Shown: positions 35,315 to 45,520, counted from the first letter of the stretch. The stretch: 64,000 nucleotides of DNA from Spirulina major PCC 6313 (GCF_001890765.1 NZ_KV878783.1:3562771-3626770), one strand, 5' to 3'. The notes: generated by a model not told the origin, from the letters alone. Numbers and translations are program-made.

Positions 35315-35602
35315 CTAGCTTGACAACGACACAGAAGACTCTTCGGGAACTTTTTGGGTGATGGGCATAGATACCGGATCAGAGACAGTGCAGTCGAGGG
35401 TTAAGGCATGTTCCAATTGACCGATCTCAATTTCTAAGTTAGGTGCTGCCGCGTTGGTAAAGGGATGAGAAGCCAAGCTACAAGCAGACCAACACCCTTT
35501 CACAGGGACACCTAATTGTGAGCAGGAACCACCCCTGCGTCCTTCGTGTTGATAGTAGCAACAGCAGCGGCAAGTCGAGGTCAAAAAAGATTTTTTATTC
35601 AT
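35315..35602 (-). CDS. small Cys-rich cyanobacterial protein
   Basis: The 95-residue product has eight Cys or so in its first half (STCRCCCYYQHEGRRGGSCSQLG, GCWSACSLASHPF). This arrangement suggests a metal or iron-sulfur site, or redox-active thiols. The second half is polar and probably unstructured. I recall similar CRCC-YY-EGRRGG-C proteins in other cyanobacteria, without a known function. It is divergent from the large adhesin gene and could share the control region at 35603-36384. Confidence 0.75.
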   Translation of the reverse strand: MNKKSFLTSTCRCCCYYQHEGRRGGSCSQLGVPVKGCWSACSLASHPFTNAAAPNLEIEIGQLEHALTLDCTVSDPVSMPITQKVPEESSVSLSS

Positions 35603-36384
35603 TGGAGTGTTGGGGGCTAAAGAGGGGCAATGCGAAAATGGAGAGTAGTTATATGATGGATTTCAGTTTTATAAAAATGTGGAGTTGTAATAAATAGATA
35701 CACAAAAAATGTGCTCTTTGTTCTTTCGTAACATTTGGTTAATTGAATTGCCCTTGACTAGGGTGTTCATAGTGGGGATCAAGAGAAACACCATTTGTTG
35801 AACGAGAGTTTGGAGAATCATTTTGTTCCACTACATTTAGATTAATCGTTTGATCTACATCTATTCTCAATCTTTAATATTTTCTTTACTGTTATTTTTT
35901 TCGCGTTTGTGGTATGTGGCGATCAAAGATAATCACCTTTCATCAATGAACTCAAAAATCAGGGTCATCCTTAATCGAAAAATGGACGGCTGAATGTGAT
36001 GAAAATCACATTTTTGAGACTTTAGTCGCACAACAGGGATTCAGTCTTTTCCTTTGTCCCTACGACAATCTGAGGAAGAGTCCCAGTTCAATCCCCAGGG
36101 CTTCATGGCGCAATTCAGCAAAAATTGCTCAAACTGGCTTGATATCCAAGCAATTCTCGTTCCCCCAGAGCGCAGCAGGGCTTAACCCCCTCGATGGGAT
36201 TGAATGATGGTGAGGCGGCGGCGATCGCTTCCGGTTCCGTAGGATGGCCGGTCGCGTTGCTCTCACTCGCAACCTATGATGAAGAAAGAAAACCAAACCC
36301 CCGGACTCCAGCCGGGAGTGAGCTTACACAATCAGGGTGTAGCCTCCGGTGTTTTCTTGTTGCGATCGCAACATTCTCCCCCTC
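35603..36384. promoter_or_regulatory. long upstream region of the CHAT-adhesin gene
   Basis: About 780 bases separate the Cys-rich gene from the adhesin. The first 300 are very AT-rich. A CRP-type palindrome lies at 35994-36011. GC-rich sequence from 36060 on includes HIP1 sites and a CCGGACTCCAGCCGGGAG near-palindrome (36301-36318). A short frame at 36194-36442 overlaps the adhesin start and is not called. Confidence 0.5.
35994..36011. promoter_or_regulatory. CRP/SyCRP1-type operator
   Basis: ATGTGATGAAAATCACAT contains TGTGA-N6-TCACA, the consensus shared by E. coli CRP and cyanobacterial SyCRP1, with symmetric flanks. It lies about 375 bases before the adhesin ATG. SyCRP1 regulates motility and pilus genes in response to cAMP, so control of a surface protein is reasonable. 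Confidence 0.7.
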
Positions 36385-39300
36385 ATGCCCGTATCTCCCG
36401 TTTGCCCTTGGCTTCGGCTCGCCCTTGTGGGCAGTAGCCTAATCACGCTCCAGTCTCCCCCTAGTTTGGCCCAATCCATCACCCCCGCTGCCGATGGGAC
36501 AGGGTCAGTGGTGACCCAAAGTGGGGATCTGTATCAGATTACCGGCGGCACGCTCTCCGGAGATGGGGCCAACCTGTTCCATAGCTTGGAGCAATTGGGA
36601 CTGAACCCCAACGAAATCGCCCAGTTTCTGGCCCAGCCTCAGATTCAGAATATTTTGGCGCGGGTGACGGGGGGGAGTCCGTCGGTGCTTCAGGGGTTGG
36701 TGCAGGTATTGGGGGGTGGGGCGAATTTGTATTTAATCAATCCGGCGGGGATCGTGTTTACGCCTACGGCTCAGATTGATGTGCCGGGGTCGTTCACGGC
36801 GACGACGAGCGATCGCATCCAGTTCGGCGATCGCGCCTTCAACGCCACCGGAGCCAACAACTACAGCACCCTCACTGGCAACCCCACCGCCTTTGAGTTT
36901 CTCAGGGCGGAACCGGGTGCGATTCTGAATGAGGCGCAGTTAAGCAATCTCGACGGGGATATTAACCTGATCGGCGGTACGGTGATCAACCTCGGCACCC
37001 TCGAAGCCCCCAACGGCCAGATTACCCTCGCCGCCGTCCCCGGTCGCCGCACCCTGCGCATCACCCAAGCCGGAACAATCCTCGCCATTGAAATTCCCCT
37101 CAGCCAAGATTTGGCCACCCTCACCCCGGCATCGCTCCAATCCTTGCTGCAACTGCCCAGCTTCCAATCGGCCGATCGCGTCACCGTCGATGATCAGGGC
37201 GTGGTGCGGATTAGCGGGTCGGATCTGACGATTACGGCGGGAGATACAGCAATTTTAGGGATTACGAAGGGAAAAATGGTGCAGATTGCCGGGGCTGGGT
37301 TGATCGTCCCTGACCCTGACGCGGTGATCACCGCTGGGGAGACCTCCGCACCCACGGTGATTCACTTTGCCGAAAATCCTGATGATCCCAACGCCTTGGT
37401 GTTTCTTGATGCCACGGTTGCGGACTACCAATCCTTGCTCTACAAGGGCAAACCCGGCACCACAACCGTCGTGGTCACCCCGGATCAGTCGGGGATCGCG
37501 ACCATTACCAACACCCTCGCCCCCCGCCAAGGGGTGGATGAATTGCACCTTGTCACAGAGGGCAACGCGGGAGAAATTTGGCTAGGGCGGGACTATGTGA
37601 GCGCGGCGAATGTGGCGGAATTTAGCCAGCAATTGCAGGCCTGGAGTGCGTCCCTGAGTGAGGGGGCGGATCTGCTGCTTTATAGCTGTTTTACGGCGTT
37701 GGGTTCCGTGGGGGATGCGTTGCTGGCGAGTTTGGCGGCGGCGACGGGGGCGGATGTGGCGGCTTCGACGGATGTCACCGGGAGCGCGGCCCTGGGGGGA
37801 AATTGGACGCTGGAAAAAACCGTGGGGACGGTGGAGGCCGGTGTGGCGTTTGAGGGGGATGCGATCGCCCTCTATCCCCATACACTCGACAACTTCACCG
37901 TCACCACAACGGCCGACTCCGGAACCGGCTCCCTCCGTGACATGGTTGACCGTGCCAATCTAACGTCGGGGGTGGACACCATTCGCTTTTTAGCATCCGT
38001 TCTCGCCAGTGAGATTTGGCTTACCAGTGGCCCCGTCAATATCGATACCACCGCCGATGGCCTCACCATCACCAACTTTTTACCAGGATCAATGCGCATC
38101 CGACGCGCATCCGCCTCTGATTTTCGTCTCTTCAACATCACCGGCCCCAATCCCGTCACCCTTGAAAACCTCACTCTCCGCTTCGGCAACGTGGGAGGCT
38201 CAGAAAATGGCGGCGGCATCCAGAGTACAGGCGGCGGTTCCCTCACCCTCAATCAGGTTACTCTCGAACGCAACACCAGCGCGAATAGCGGTGGCGGCAT
38301 TTTCTCAGATGGCCCTGTCACTCTCAACAACAGCACGATCAAAGACAACGCTGCCGGAAACAGGGGCGGCGGGCTCAACGCCCCCACCGTGACGCTTAAC
38401 AACAGCACCCTCATCGGCAACCGCAGCACCAACGACGGCGGCGGCATTGCCACCCAGATTCTCACTGCCACCGATAGCCGCATCCAAGGCAACACCAGTG
38501 ACACAGACGGCGGTGGCATCGCCAGCAATACCAGTGGGATCTTGACCGGTACAGTGGTGAGCGATAATCAGGCACTCGGCAGGGGCGGGGGAATCTATAA
38601 CAGCGGCACGTTCACCCTCAGCACCAGCACGATCAGCAGTAATACAGCCACCCATGGGGGAGGAGTTTGGTCTGACGGAGATTTGAGTGTGGTTGACAGC
38701 ACAATCAGCAGTAACACCGCCACCCATGGGGGAGGCCTCTACAGTCTGGGCGGCCCCTTAGCCCTGAACAACAGCACCGTCAGTGGCAATCAAGCGAGTC
38801 AAAACGGCGGTGGCATTACGAATTCCGCTTTCCTGTCCCTTATCCACAGCACGATCGCTTTCAACACAGCCGATGCCGATGGGAATGGGTTGGGGGAGGG
38901 TGGGGGCCTGTATCAGTCTGCTGGCACGGCAAACATCACCAACACCATTGTGGTGAACAACACCGGGCAGAATGGCAACCTTTCCACCTTGTCCGGTTCT
39001 TGGGGCGGCAGTACGATCCAGTCCAGTTTGCTTGATAGTGATGCGGGGGCGAATGGCCTAACCTTAAACACCGGGTTGAATCAAAACATCATTGGGGTTG
39101 ACCCAATGCTGTCACCGTTGGGGAACTATGGCGGGCCAACGCAAACCCATGCTCTATCCCCGACGAGCGTGGCGGTGGATGCGGCCCAAGGATCGCAATT
39201 AACTGATCAGCGGGGGGCCAGTCGGGTCGGGACACCGGATCTGGGGGCCTATGAGTCAATGCTTCAGATTACCCAGGCGGGTGGGGATCAGAGTGCGATC

Positions 39301-41721
39301 GTGGATACGGCGTTTGGCGCACCGCTGACGGTGACAGCGCGAGATGCGTTTCAGTTTCAGGGGGTGGCGGGGCTGAGTGTGACTCTGGAAATCCCAGCGT
39401 CGGGGGCGAGTTTGCAGACGATGTTAACGGGGGTGACGGGGGCAGATGGGACGGTGACGTTTAATCCGGTGGCGAATACGATCGTAGGCTCCTACACAGT
39501 TCAGGCCAGCATGACGGACTTGGGAATCAGTCCGCTGCCCTTTTCCCTGACTAATACACCCGCCAGTGCAGTGGCATTTACCGTCCAAGAAAGTCTCACC
39601 ACGATGACGGCGGGCACGTCCCAAGATGTGACGGTGACGGCGTTGGATCTGTTTGGCAATGTGGATACGAATTTTAGTGATCCGTTGACCTTGAGTAGCA
39701 CTGATCCCACCGCGTCCCAAATTACCGGGGGAAATTTGACCGCTGGAGCCGGGACATTTGAGGTCACGTTGCGCACGGCGGGGAATCAGACGGTGACGGC
39801 TACCAGTGGCGCGATCGCTGGAAATTCGGGTCAAATTTCGGTCACAGCAGCGGCTCCGAGTCAGTTAGCGATCGCTAGCGGTAACAATCAATTCACCTCC
39901 ATTAACCAAGCCTTTCCCCAATCCTTAACGGTCAAACTGAGCGACCTGTTTGGCAATCCAATCAGTGGAAATTCGATCGAATTTGCCGCCCCCACGACCG
40001 GAGCAAGCGGCACCCCCCTCCTCATTTCGGTGCTCACCGATGCCCAAGGAATTGCCTTCACACCGTTGACGGCTAATCAAGAAAGCGGGGCATTTCAGGT
40101 GACGGCCACTGCGATCGCCAGTCAGTTAACAGCCATCTTCTCCCTGCTCAATACCCTCCCGATCGTTACATCAGTTCTCCCGTCGCTTTCTGTACCCTCG
40201 CCCGCGCTGCTTTTCAATTCCCCCCAACTCGGCCAAGTGCCACAGGGATTCAATAATCCACCGCTCCCACCTGCGAGTCTCCCCAATCGAAGCGGGCAAC
40301 CATCCCAAGCTCCCCCCCTCGCACCCGGAGCACAGCCTGGACAGCCCCCGCAACCAGGGCGAGGGCTGCCCCCTGTGGCCGTTGCCCTCGCGCCCGATGT
40401 GCGTAACGCCCCGCCCCAAGTGGAACAACTGGAACAAGGGGTGAATCAACCCTTTATCCAACATCTGAACCTGACCACGTTCCCCCCGCCGCCCACGCCG
40501 CAACAGGTGCAAAACACCCTGCAAACCATTGAAAGCCAGACCCAAGAAAAGCCCGCCTTGGTGTATGCCTTTTTTAAAGCGCCGGGTTCAGACCCTGAGC
40601 CAAAGGAGCAGGCGGTATTGTGGCGATTGGATCACGCTTATTCACCCCAAGGATTGGAAGAATTGGTCGCGCCGAGCGGTGATCCGCAGCCAACGGATGA
40701 ATTGGAATTGGTGGTGGTGATGGGGAATGGTACGGTGTTGCGGCGGCGAGTGCCGGAGGCGGTGCGATCGCAGGTGCTCACCACAATGCGACAACTCCGA
40801 CGCACGGTGATCAACCCCGACAGTCAAGGCTTTTTAGGCCATGCACAAGTCCTCCATCAGTGGCTGATTGACCCGATTACAGCAGAGTTAGAGGCGGCAG
40901 GGATCACGAATTTAACGTTTATTCTCGATCATGGCCTCCGGTCGATTCCCTGGGCAGCCTTGCACGATGGTGAGCAGTTTTTGATTGAAAACTACAGCCT
41001 GGCGATCATGCCCAGTCTCTCCCTCACCGATACCGCCTACCGTCCCTTAAATCGACCGGACATTCTCGCCATGGGAGCCTCTGATTTTCAAATGCAAGCC
41101 CCGTTACCCGGTGTTCCCACGGAATTAGCCGCGATTACGAACACGATCGCCCAGAGTCAATCGTTTCTCAATGAAGGTTTTACCCTGGCAAACTTGCAAA
41201 CTGCCCGCCAAGCCGAGGCGTTTCAAATCGTCCATTTAGCAACCCATGGCGAATTTCGCCCCGGCAGCCCGGACAATTCCTACATTCAATTTTGGCGTGA
41301 ACGGCTTCCCCTCAGTGATTTTCCCAGTTTGCAGTTTAATAATCCGCCGGTGGATTTGTTGGTGTTGAGTGCTTGTCAGACGGCGGTGGGTGATCCAGAG
41401 GCGGAGTTGGGGTTTGCGGGGTTGGCGGTGTTGGCGGGGGTGCGATCGGTGTTGGGGAGTTTGTGGTCAGTGAGTGATGCGGGAACGTTGGGGCTGATGA
41501 CGACGTTTTATCAGGAGTTGAGTCAGTTGCCGATTAAGTCGGAAGCCTTGCGACAAGCGCAGTTGGCGATGTTGCGGGGCCAGATTCGGATTGAAGCGGG
41601 GAGGCTGATCACGCCGTCCAGTCAGATTCCCTTGCCGCAGGAGCTACAGAGCTTGGGCGATCGCACCCTGACCCATCCCTATTTTTGGAGTGCTTTTACG
41701 ATGATCGGGAATCCGTGGTAA
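36385..41721 (+). CDS. giant secreted TPS/DUF4347/beta-helix protein with C-terminal CHAT protease domain
   Basis: The ATG at 36385 gives 1778 residues (an in-frame GTG at 36349 would add 12). Order: signal peptide ending SLAQ; TPS/hemagglutination domain (QITGGTLSGDGANLFHSLEQ, NLYLINPAGIVF), about 20-260; DUF4347 (HLVTEGNAGEIWLG, LLLYSCFTALG), about 335-495; right-handed beta-helix rich in GGGI and NNST repeats, 500-960; two or three Big-1-like Ig domains, 960-1255; Pro-rich linker; CHAT domain from about 1375. The caspase-like dyad is His in HLATHGEF and Cys in VLSACQTAVGD. The layout predicts a surface or secreted protein whose C-terminus is a protease. No TpsB transporter gene is in the window. 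Confidence 0.9.
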   Translation: MPVSPVCPWLRLALVGSSLITLQSPPSLAQSITPAADGTGSVVTQSGDLYQITGGTLSGDGANLFHSLEQLGLNPNEIAQFLAQPQIQNILARVTGGSPSVLQGLVQVLGGGANLYLINPAGIVFTPTAQIDVPGSFTATTSDRIQFGDRAFNATGANNYSTLTGNPTAFEFLRAEPGAILNEAQLSNLDGDINLIGGTVINLGTLEAPNGQITLAAVPGRRTLRITQAGTILAIEIPLSQDLATLTPASLQSLLQLPSFQSADRVTVDDQGVVRISGSDLTITAGDTAILGITKGKMVQIAGAGLIVPDPDAVITAGETSAPTVIHFAENPDDPNALVFLDATVADYQSLLYKGKPGTTTVVVTPDQSGIATITNTLAPRQGVDELHLVTEGNAGEIWLGRDYVSAANVAEFSQQLQAWSASLSEGADLLLYSCFTALGSVGDALLASLAAATGADVAASTDVTGSAALGGNWTLEKTVGTVEAGVAFEGDAIALYPHTLDNFTVTTTADSGTGSLRDMVDRANLTSGVDTIRFLASVLASEIWLTSGPVNIDTTADGLTITNFLPGSMRIRRASASDFRLFNITGPNPVTLENLTLRFGNVGGSENGGGIQSTGGGSLTLNQVTLERNTSANSGGGIFSDGPVTLNNSTIKDNAAGNRGGGLNAPTVTLNNSTLIGNRSTNDGGGIATQILTATDSRIQGNTSDTDGGGIASNTSGILTGTVVSDNQALGRGGGIYNSGTFTLSTSTISSNTATHGGGVWSDGDLSVVDSTISSNTATHGGGLYSLGGPLALNNSTVSGNQASQNGGGITNSAFLSLIHSTIAFNTADADGNGLGEGGGLYQSAGTANITNTIVVNNTGQNGNLSTLSGSWGGSTIQSSLLDSDAGANGLTLNTGLNQNIIGVDPMLSPLGNYGGPTQTHALSPTSVAVDAAQGSQLTDQRGASRVGTPDLGAYESMLQITQAGGDQSAIVDTAFGAPLTVTARDAFQFQGVAGLSVTLEIPASGASLQTMLTGVTGADGTVTFNPVANTIVGSYTVQASMTDLGISPLPFSLTNTPASAVAFTVQESLTTMTAGTSQDVTVTALDLFGNVDTNFSDPLTLSSTDPTASQITGGNLTAGAGTFEVTLRTAGNQTVTATSGAIAGNSGQISVTAAAPSQLAIASGNNQFTSINQAFPQSLTVKLSDLFGNPISGNSIEFAAPTTGASGTPLLISVLTDAQGIAFTPLTANQESGAFQVTATAIASQLTAIFSLLNTLPIVTSVLPSLSVPSPALLFNSPQLGQVPQGFNNPPLPPASLPNRSGQPSQAPPLAPGAQPGQPPQPGRGLPPVAVALAPDVRNAPPQVEQLEQGVNQPFIQHLNLTTFPPPPTPQQVQNTLQTIESQTQEKPALVYAFFKAPGSDPEPKEQAVLWRLDHAYSPQGLEELVAPSGDPQPTDELELVVVMGNGTVLRRRVPEAVRSQVLTTMRQLRRTVINPDSQGFLGHAQVLHQWLIDPITAELEAAGITNLTFILDHGLRSIPWAALHDGEQFLIENYSLAIMPSLSLTDTAYRPLNRPDILAMGASDFQMQAPLPGVPTELAAITNTIAQSQSFLNEGFTLANLQTARQAEAFQIVHLATHGEFRPGSPDNSYIQFWRERLPLSDFPSLQFNNPPVDLLVLSACQTAVGDPEAELGFAGLAVLAGVRSVLGSLWSVSDAGTLGLMTTFYQELSQLPIKSEALRQAQLAMLRGQIRIEAGRLITPSSQIPLPQELQSLGDRTLTHPYFWSAFTMIGNPW

Positions 41722-41802
41722 GGCGGTGAGCTTGGGTCTAAAATTAACAAGCACATCCTTCCGTCGTGATCACCGATTACGGACTTCCCCGAACGTCAAA
41801 CC

Positions 41803-43092
41803 ATGCTTGATATTAAACAGATCCGCGAAAATCCCGATTTTGTGCAAGAGCGTCTCCACCGTCGGAGTGGGGAGTATGCGATCGCAACCCTCCTCCACCT
41901 CGACCAACGCCAGCGCGATCTGCAAACCACCCGCAACAACCTCCAAGCCCAAGGCAACAGCACCGCCAAACGGATCAAAGAAAAAATCCAAAGCGGGCTA
42001 GATCCCAACGGCCCCGAAATCAGCGCGATCAAAGCCGAAGGCAGCGCGATCAAGGCCGAACTCGCCAAACTCGACCCCCAAGAAAAAGCCCTCAAAGCCG
42101 AGATTGACACCCTCCTCCTCACCCTGCCGAATTTGCCAAGCGATCGCACCCCCATCGGAGCCAACGAAACCGAAAACGTCGAACGCAGCCGCTGGGGTGA
42201 CGAATACAAACCCAACCTCGACCACCCCAAAGCCCATTGGGAGATCGGCGAAACCCTGGGCATTTTAGACTTTAAACGCGCCGTCAAAGTCGCCCAAAGC
42301 CGCTTTGTGAACCTGATCGGTTCTGGTGCAGCCCTCGAACGCGCCCTGATTAACTTCATGCTCGATCGCCAAACCGCAGCGGGCTACACCGAAGTGATGC
42401 CCCCGGTGTTGATCAACAGTGCCAGCCTCACCGGAACGGGGCAACTTCCCAAATTTGCCGAGGAAAGTTTTCGGTGCGGCGACGATGACCTCTGGCTCAC
42501 CCCCACCGCTGAAGTGCCCTTAACGAACCTTTACCGCGATGAAATTCTCGATGCGGAGCAGTTGCCGATCCACCATTGCGCCTATACTCCCTGTTTTCGC
42601 CGTGAAGCCGGCAGCTACGGCAAGGACACGCGAGGCCTGATTCGCCTCCACCAATTCAACAAAGTGGAAATGGTGAAGATCGTCCATCCTGACCATTCCG
42701 AAGCGGAACTAGAGGCGATGCTCGGCAACGCCACGGCAATTCTCGAAGCGTTGCAGTTGCCCTATCGGATTTTGGAGCTTTGCACGGGAGATCTCGGATT
42801 CACCGCGACGCGCTGCTACGACGTAGAAGTGTGGATGCCGGAGGCGGGGGCCTATCGGGAAATTTCCAGTTGCTCGAACTGCTCGGATTTCCAGGCACGG
42901 CGGGCCAGTATTCGGTTTAAAACGCCGGGCCAAAAGGGGACGAATTATGTTCACACCCTCAATGGTTCCGGCTTAGCGGTGGGGCGCACGATGGCGGCAA
43001 TTTTGGAAAATTATCAGCAACCCGATGGCAGTGTGACGATTCCTGAAGCGTTGCGCCCCTATTTCGGACGGGAGGCGATCGCACCGGTATAA
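41803..43092 (+). CDS. serS: seryl-tRNA synthetase
   Basis: SerRS attaches serine to tRNA-Ser. The 429-residue class II enzyme starts [18 protein letters not shown], has the long antiparallel coiled coil (about 30-105) that grips the tRNA variable arm, then [44 protein letters not shown] (motif 2), [12 protein letters not shown] and [20 protein letters not shown] (motif 3). Length and order are standard. It lies 80 bases after the adhesin gene. Confidence 0.97.
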   Translation: MLDIKQIRENPDFVQERLHRRSGEYAIATLLHLDQRQRDLQTTRNNLQAQGNSTAKRIKEKIQSGLDPNGPEISAIKAEGSAIKAELAKLDPQEKALKAEIDTLLLTLPNLPSDRTPIGANETENVERSRWGDEYKPNLDHPKAHWEIGETLGILDFKRAVKVAQSRFVNLIGSGAALERALINFMLDRQTAAGYTEVMPPVLINSASLTGTGQLPKFAEESFRCGDDDLWLTPTAEVPLTNLYRDEILDAEQLPIHHCAYTPCFRREAGSYGKDTRGLIRLHQFNKVEMVKIVHPDHSEAELEAMLGNATAILEALQLPYRILELCTGDLGFTATRCYDVEVWMPEAGAYREISSCSNCSDFQARRASIRFKTPGQKGTNYVHTLNGSGLAVGRTMAAILENYQQPDGSVTIPEALRPYFGREAIAPV

Positions 43093-43174
43093 CTATTTCA
43101 TACTCAATTCACCTCGCACCCTCCCCAATGCGGAACGGGTGTCCGGTTGAACGCCATTACGGAAATTTCGGGCC

Positions 43175-43930
43175 ATGGTTGAATTGTTGGGGTTGTTTTT
43201 GGAAATCTTAGGGGTGTGGCAGCGATCGCGCCAAGCCCGTGTCACACATCCCAGCATTGACTACGAAAAAGCCTCCCAACCCAACTGCGACCCCTGGCGA
43301 TGGCGCATCCCTAACCCAGACCTCGGCCTCACCCTCGACGACACCCCCCACCGCAGCACCATCCATCTCAAAACCCGCCGCACGTTTGGGGAACGTCTCG
43401 TCGTGCTCCTGGGCTACGGAATGATCCTGATGGGGCTTTGGTTCAGCGTTGAGACGTTGATCAGCACGGGGGATCTGAGGGGATTGTTCCTGATCTGGGT
43501 GGTGTTTGGGGGCTTTGGGTGGCTGTTTTGGCTGGTGGGCAGTCGGGTGAAACGGCTAGAACTCACGCCCGATCGCCTCACGGTGGTGATGACGTTGGGG
43601 TTTCACGGGGAAATGAAACGCCGCTATCGCTGTCGCCCTAGCCTCCAGGTGACGGGAGCGTATCAAAGTATCTTGACAATGGATCGGGGTCAGGATCTGC
43701 CGGATTTTAATCTGTTGATCCAACGGGGGCGGTTCGGCAATCGGGCAAAATATATCACTGCCTGCAATCAAACCCAAGGGTCTTGGTTAGTGGCGGGAAT
43801 TCTCTTCTGGTGCGATGGGTGGCAGTGCGATCGCACTGCTACCGATCGCACCGCTACCGATCACACCGCTACCGATCACACCGCTACCGATCACACCGCT
43901 ACCGATCACGACGAAACCCATTCAGGATGA
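43175..43930 (+). CDS. membrane protein of unknown function with tandem-repeat tail
   Basis: The 251-residue protein has two adjacent membrane segments (about 82-100 and 108-125), so both ends are probably cytoplasmic. A soluble domain before them contains NPDLGLTLDDTPHRST, and one after contains ELTPDRLTVVMTLGFHG. The final 35 residues are TATD(R/H) repeats encoded by a 15-base tandem array, likely a recent non-conserved extension. A frame end at 43800 or so would probably give the conserved core. The family is not recognised. Confidence 0.7.
   Translation: MVELLGLFLEILGVWQRSRQARVTHPSIDYEKASQPNCDPWRWRIPNPDLGLTLDDTPHRSTIHLKTRRTFGERLVVLLGYGMILMGLWFSVETLISTGDLRGLFLIWVVFGGFGWLFWLVGSRVKRLELTPDRLTVVMTLGFHGEMKRRYRCRPSLQVTGAYQSILTMDRGQDLPDFNLLIQRGRFGNRAKYITACNQTQGSWLVAGILFWCDGWQCDRTATDRTATDHTATDHTATDHTATDHDETHSG
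43826..43910 (+). repeat. 15-base tandem repeat (ACCGATCACACCGCT)
   Basis: About five units of ACCGATC(A/G)CACCGCT follow a GCGATCGC octamer, the first unit still reading GATCGC and later ones GATCAC. The array appears to have grown out of a HIP1 site and lengthens the host protein by TATDH units. Confidence 0.85.
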
Positions 43931-43931
43931 C

Positions 43932-44363
43932 TTACGGATCTTGGGCGATCGCTTTGCGGTAAAGCTGCTGAATCGTTTTGAGGATGGATTCAATTACCGA
44001 CGGATGATGAGCATGATCGGGGTCGAGTTCTTGCAGTTGCAGCAAAAAGCGGGCTTCTTGGGTTTGCACTTCGCCGTCGCTGTAGATTAAGGCGCTGATC
44101 GCTTCGAGGAGAGTTTGATAGTCGTCGTGGGTGTAGCGATCGCCCAAATAGCTTTTCACCCAGAGATAACATTCCTGGGGCTGCACCGGCTTCACTTCCG
44201 TCAGCAATGCCTTAATTTCGGGATCATCTACCAGGCTATTTTCCGTGGCCATACGGTGTAGATGGTTGCGTTCTTCCGGTTGAATGACACCATCAATCCA
44301 GGCTGCTCCGATCAAAATCTTGAGGAGATCTTTGGTGCTGTGGAGTTGAGAAGCAGAGGTCAT
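43932..44363 (-). CDS. TerB-like protein
   Basis: The 143-residue all-helical protein contains LLKILIGAAWIDGVIQPEERNHL and LLEAISALIYSDGEVQTQEARFL, two copies of the (A/S)xxDGxxxxEE/Q pattern of TerB-like domains, which can bind metal. An upstream in-frame Met was rejected in favour of MTSASQLHS. It is soluble and cytoplasmic. Biological role is unknown; the tellurite association of TerB does not transfer to these stand-alone proteins. Confidence 0.75.
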   Translation of the reverse strand: MTSASQLHSTKDLLKILIGAAWIDGVIQPEERNHLHRMATENSLVDDPEIKALLTEVKPVQPQECYLWVKSYLGDRYTHDDYQTLLEAISALIYSDGEVQTQEARFLLQLQELDPDHAHHPSVIESILKTIQQLYRKAIAQDP

Positions 44364-44390
44364 GAGGGGGTCATTCTTGGTTACAACCAA

Positions 44391-44761
44391 AAGGCAAAAT
44401 TTTCAGCCCCATTTTAGCACTGGAGCCTATCAGACTCTGGGCCAATTGACCCTGCACCATGGCTAATGCAGAGTCAAGACTTAATCTTCAGATCGTCTTG
44501 AATACCCAAAGCTCAACATGACGGTGCTGCTTCGCTAACAGCACCCTACTGGCGGGCAAGATGGGCATAACGAGCAGCGAGCAAGATGCCCGCTGCTCGT
44601 TAAATCCTTAGCGATGACTGGAGTGGGAGCGTCTCGTTCCCTAGTTCAATCGTGACGGTGCGTTACGCTTCGCTAACAGCACCCTACTGGCGGGCAAGAT
44701 GGGTATAACGAGCAGCGGGCAAGATGCCCGCACTCCTTAAATCCTTAGTCGTGACTTGATT
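44391..44761. other. intergenic region with two copies of a dispersed repeat
   Basis: About 230 bases consist of two roughly 95-base repeat copies. The rest is AT-rich and carries the TerB promoter. No gene is supported. Confidence 0.6.
44518..44745. repeat. two tandem copies of a dispersed repeat
   Basis: Copy one (about 44518-44612) and copy two (about 44650-44745) each contain GCTTCGCTAACAGCACCCTACTGGCGGGCAAGATGG, TATAACGAGCAGC and GCAAGATGCCCGC, and end TTAAATCCTTAG. The inner GGGCAAGATGCCCGC relates to the 20-base array at 59411-59550. A reversed part also lies at 35088. Confidence 0.85.
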
Positions 44762-45157
44762 CTAGTCGTTGTCTTCGGCGGCGGGAATGTCGTCTTCGGG
44801 GGAGGCAGTGGGTTTAAGTTGGGTGAGGAGGGTTAAGACGCGATCGCCCCGCTCAATAGAACGATCTTCAATGAACTGGACATTGGGCGTGCGGCGCAGG
44901 CGAATCCGTTGCCCCAATTCCCGCCGGATAAAGCCGGTGGAGGATTCCAACCCGGCCATGGTTTGTTCCCGCACAGCATCGGAGCCGTAGATACTGACGA
45001 AAATCTTGGCATGTTGCAAATCCCCCGACACGGCCACATCGGTGACGCTGACCATGCCAGCGCCGACGCGATCGTCTTTGATTTCATGACCTAAGAGTTG
45101 GCTAACTTCGCGTTTAATCAGGGATGAAACGCGAGATACGCGGCGACTGGTAGCCAT
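44762..45157 (-). CDS. rbfA: ribosome-binding factor A
   Basis: RbfA binds the 30S subunit and helps mature the 16S rRNA 5' end, particularly in the cold. The 131-residue KH-like protein starts [20 protein letters not shown], has [23 protein letters not shown] and [19 protein letters not shown]. An acidic tail of about 20 residues is dispensable in relatives. AGGAG precedes the ATG. It follows the ycf33-like gene on the same strand with a 60-base gap. Confidence 0.95.
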   Translation of the reverse strand: MATSRRVSRVSSLIKREVSQLLGHEIKDDRVGAGMVSVTDVAVSGDLQHAKIFVSIYGSDAVREQTMAGLESSTGFIRRELGQRIRLRRTPNVQFIEDRSIERGDRVLTLLTQLKPTASPEDDIPAAEDND

Positions 45158-45217
45158 GAGGAACTCCTCTCCTACTGAGCTAAAAAAAATCCGGTGGATT
45201 AACCCTTTCCTATGTCA

Positions 45218-45421
45218 CTATACGGGATTCAGTCCCAACATCGCGCGGAGTGTAAAGAAGATGAAGCCCGATAAGCCGATGAGAATTCCGATTAAGGCGG
45301 TCAGCCGGAGCGGACTGCTGAACATGGGGCGAACCCATTGGTAGAGGGCAAAAAAGACCCCTAGGGTAAATGTCACAAAATAGCGACAGTAGCGGAGCAC
45401 ATTCTCAAAAAATTCTTGCAT
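45218..45421 (-). CDS. Ycf33/DUF751 family protein
   Basis: The 67-residue protein has two membrane segments (YFVTFTLGVFFALY and LTALIGILIGLSGFIFFTL) separated by a short loop WVRPMFSSPLR, and ends LRAMLGLNPV. This matches DUF751/Ycf33, a family shared by cyanobacteria and algal plastids. The start MQEFFENV was preferred to a codon 24 residues upstream. Directly upstream of rbfA, as is common. Function is unknown. Confidence 0.88.
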   Translation of the reverse strand: MQEFFENVLRYCRYFVTFTLGVFFALYQWVRPMFSSPLRLTALIGILIGLSGFIFFTLRAMLGLNPV

Positions 45422-45520
45422 GGTAGCGATCGCACAACAAAGATGGGTTCCCTTAACTGGTAGCATTATCCACGTAATTTCGACAAGCAACAACGTTCAC
45501 AGAGCGGGGAATTTAATCGC

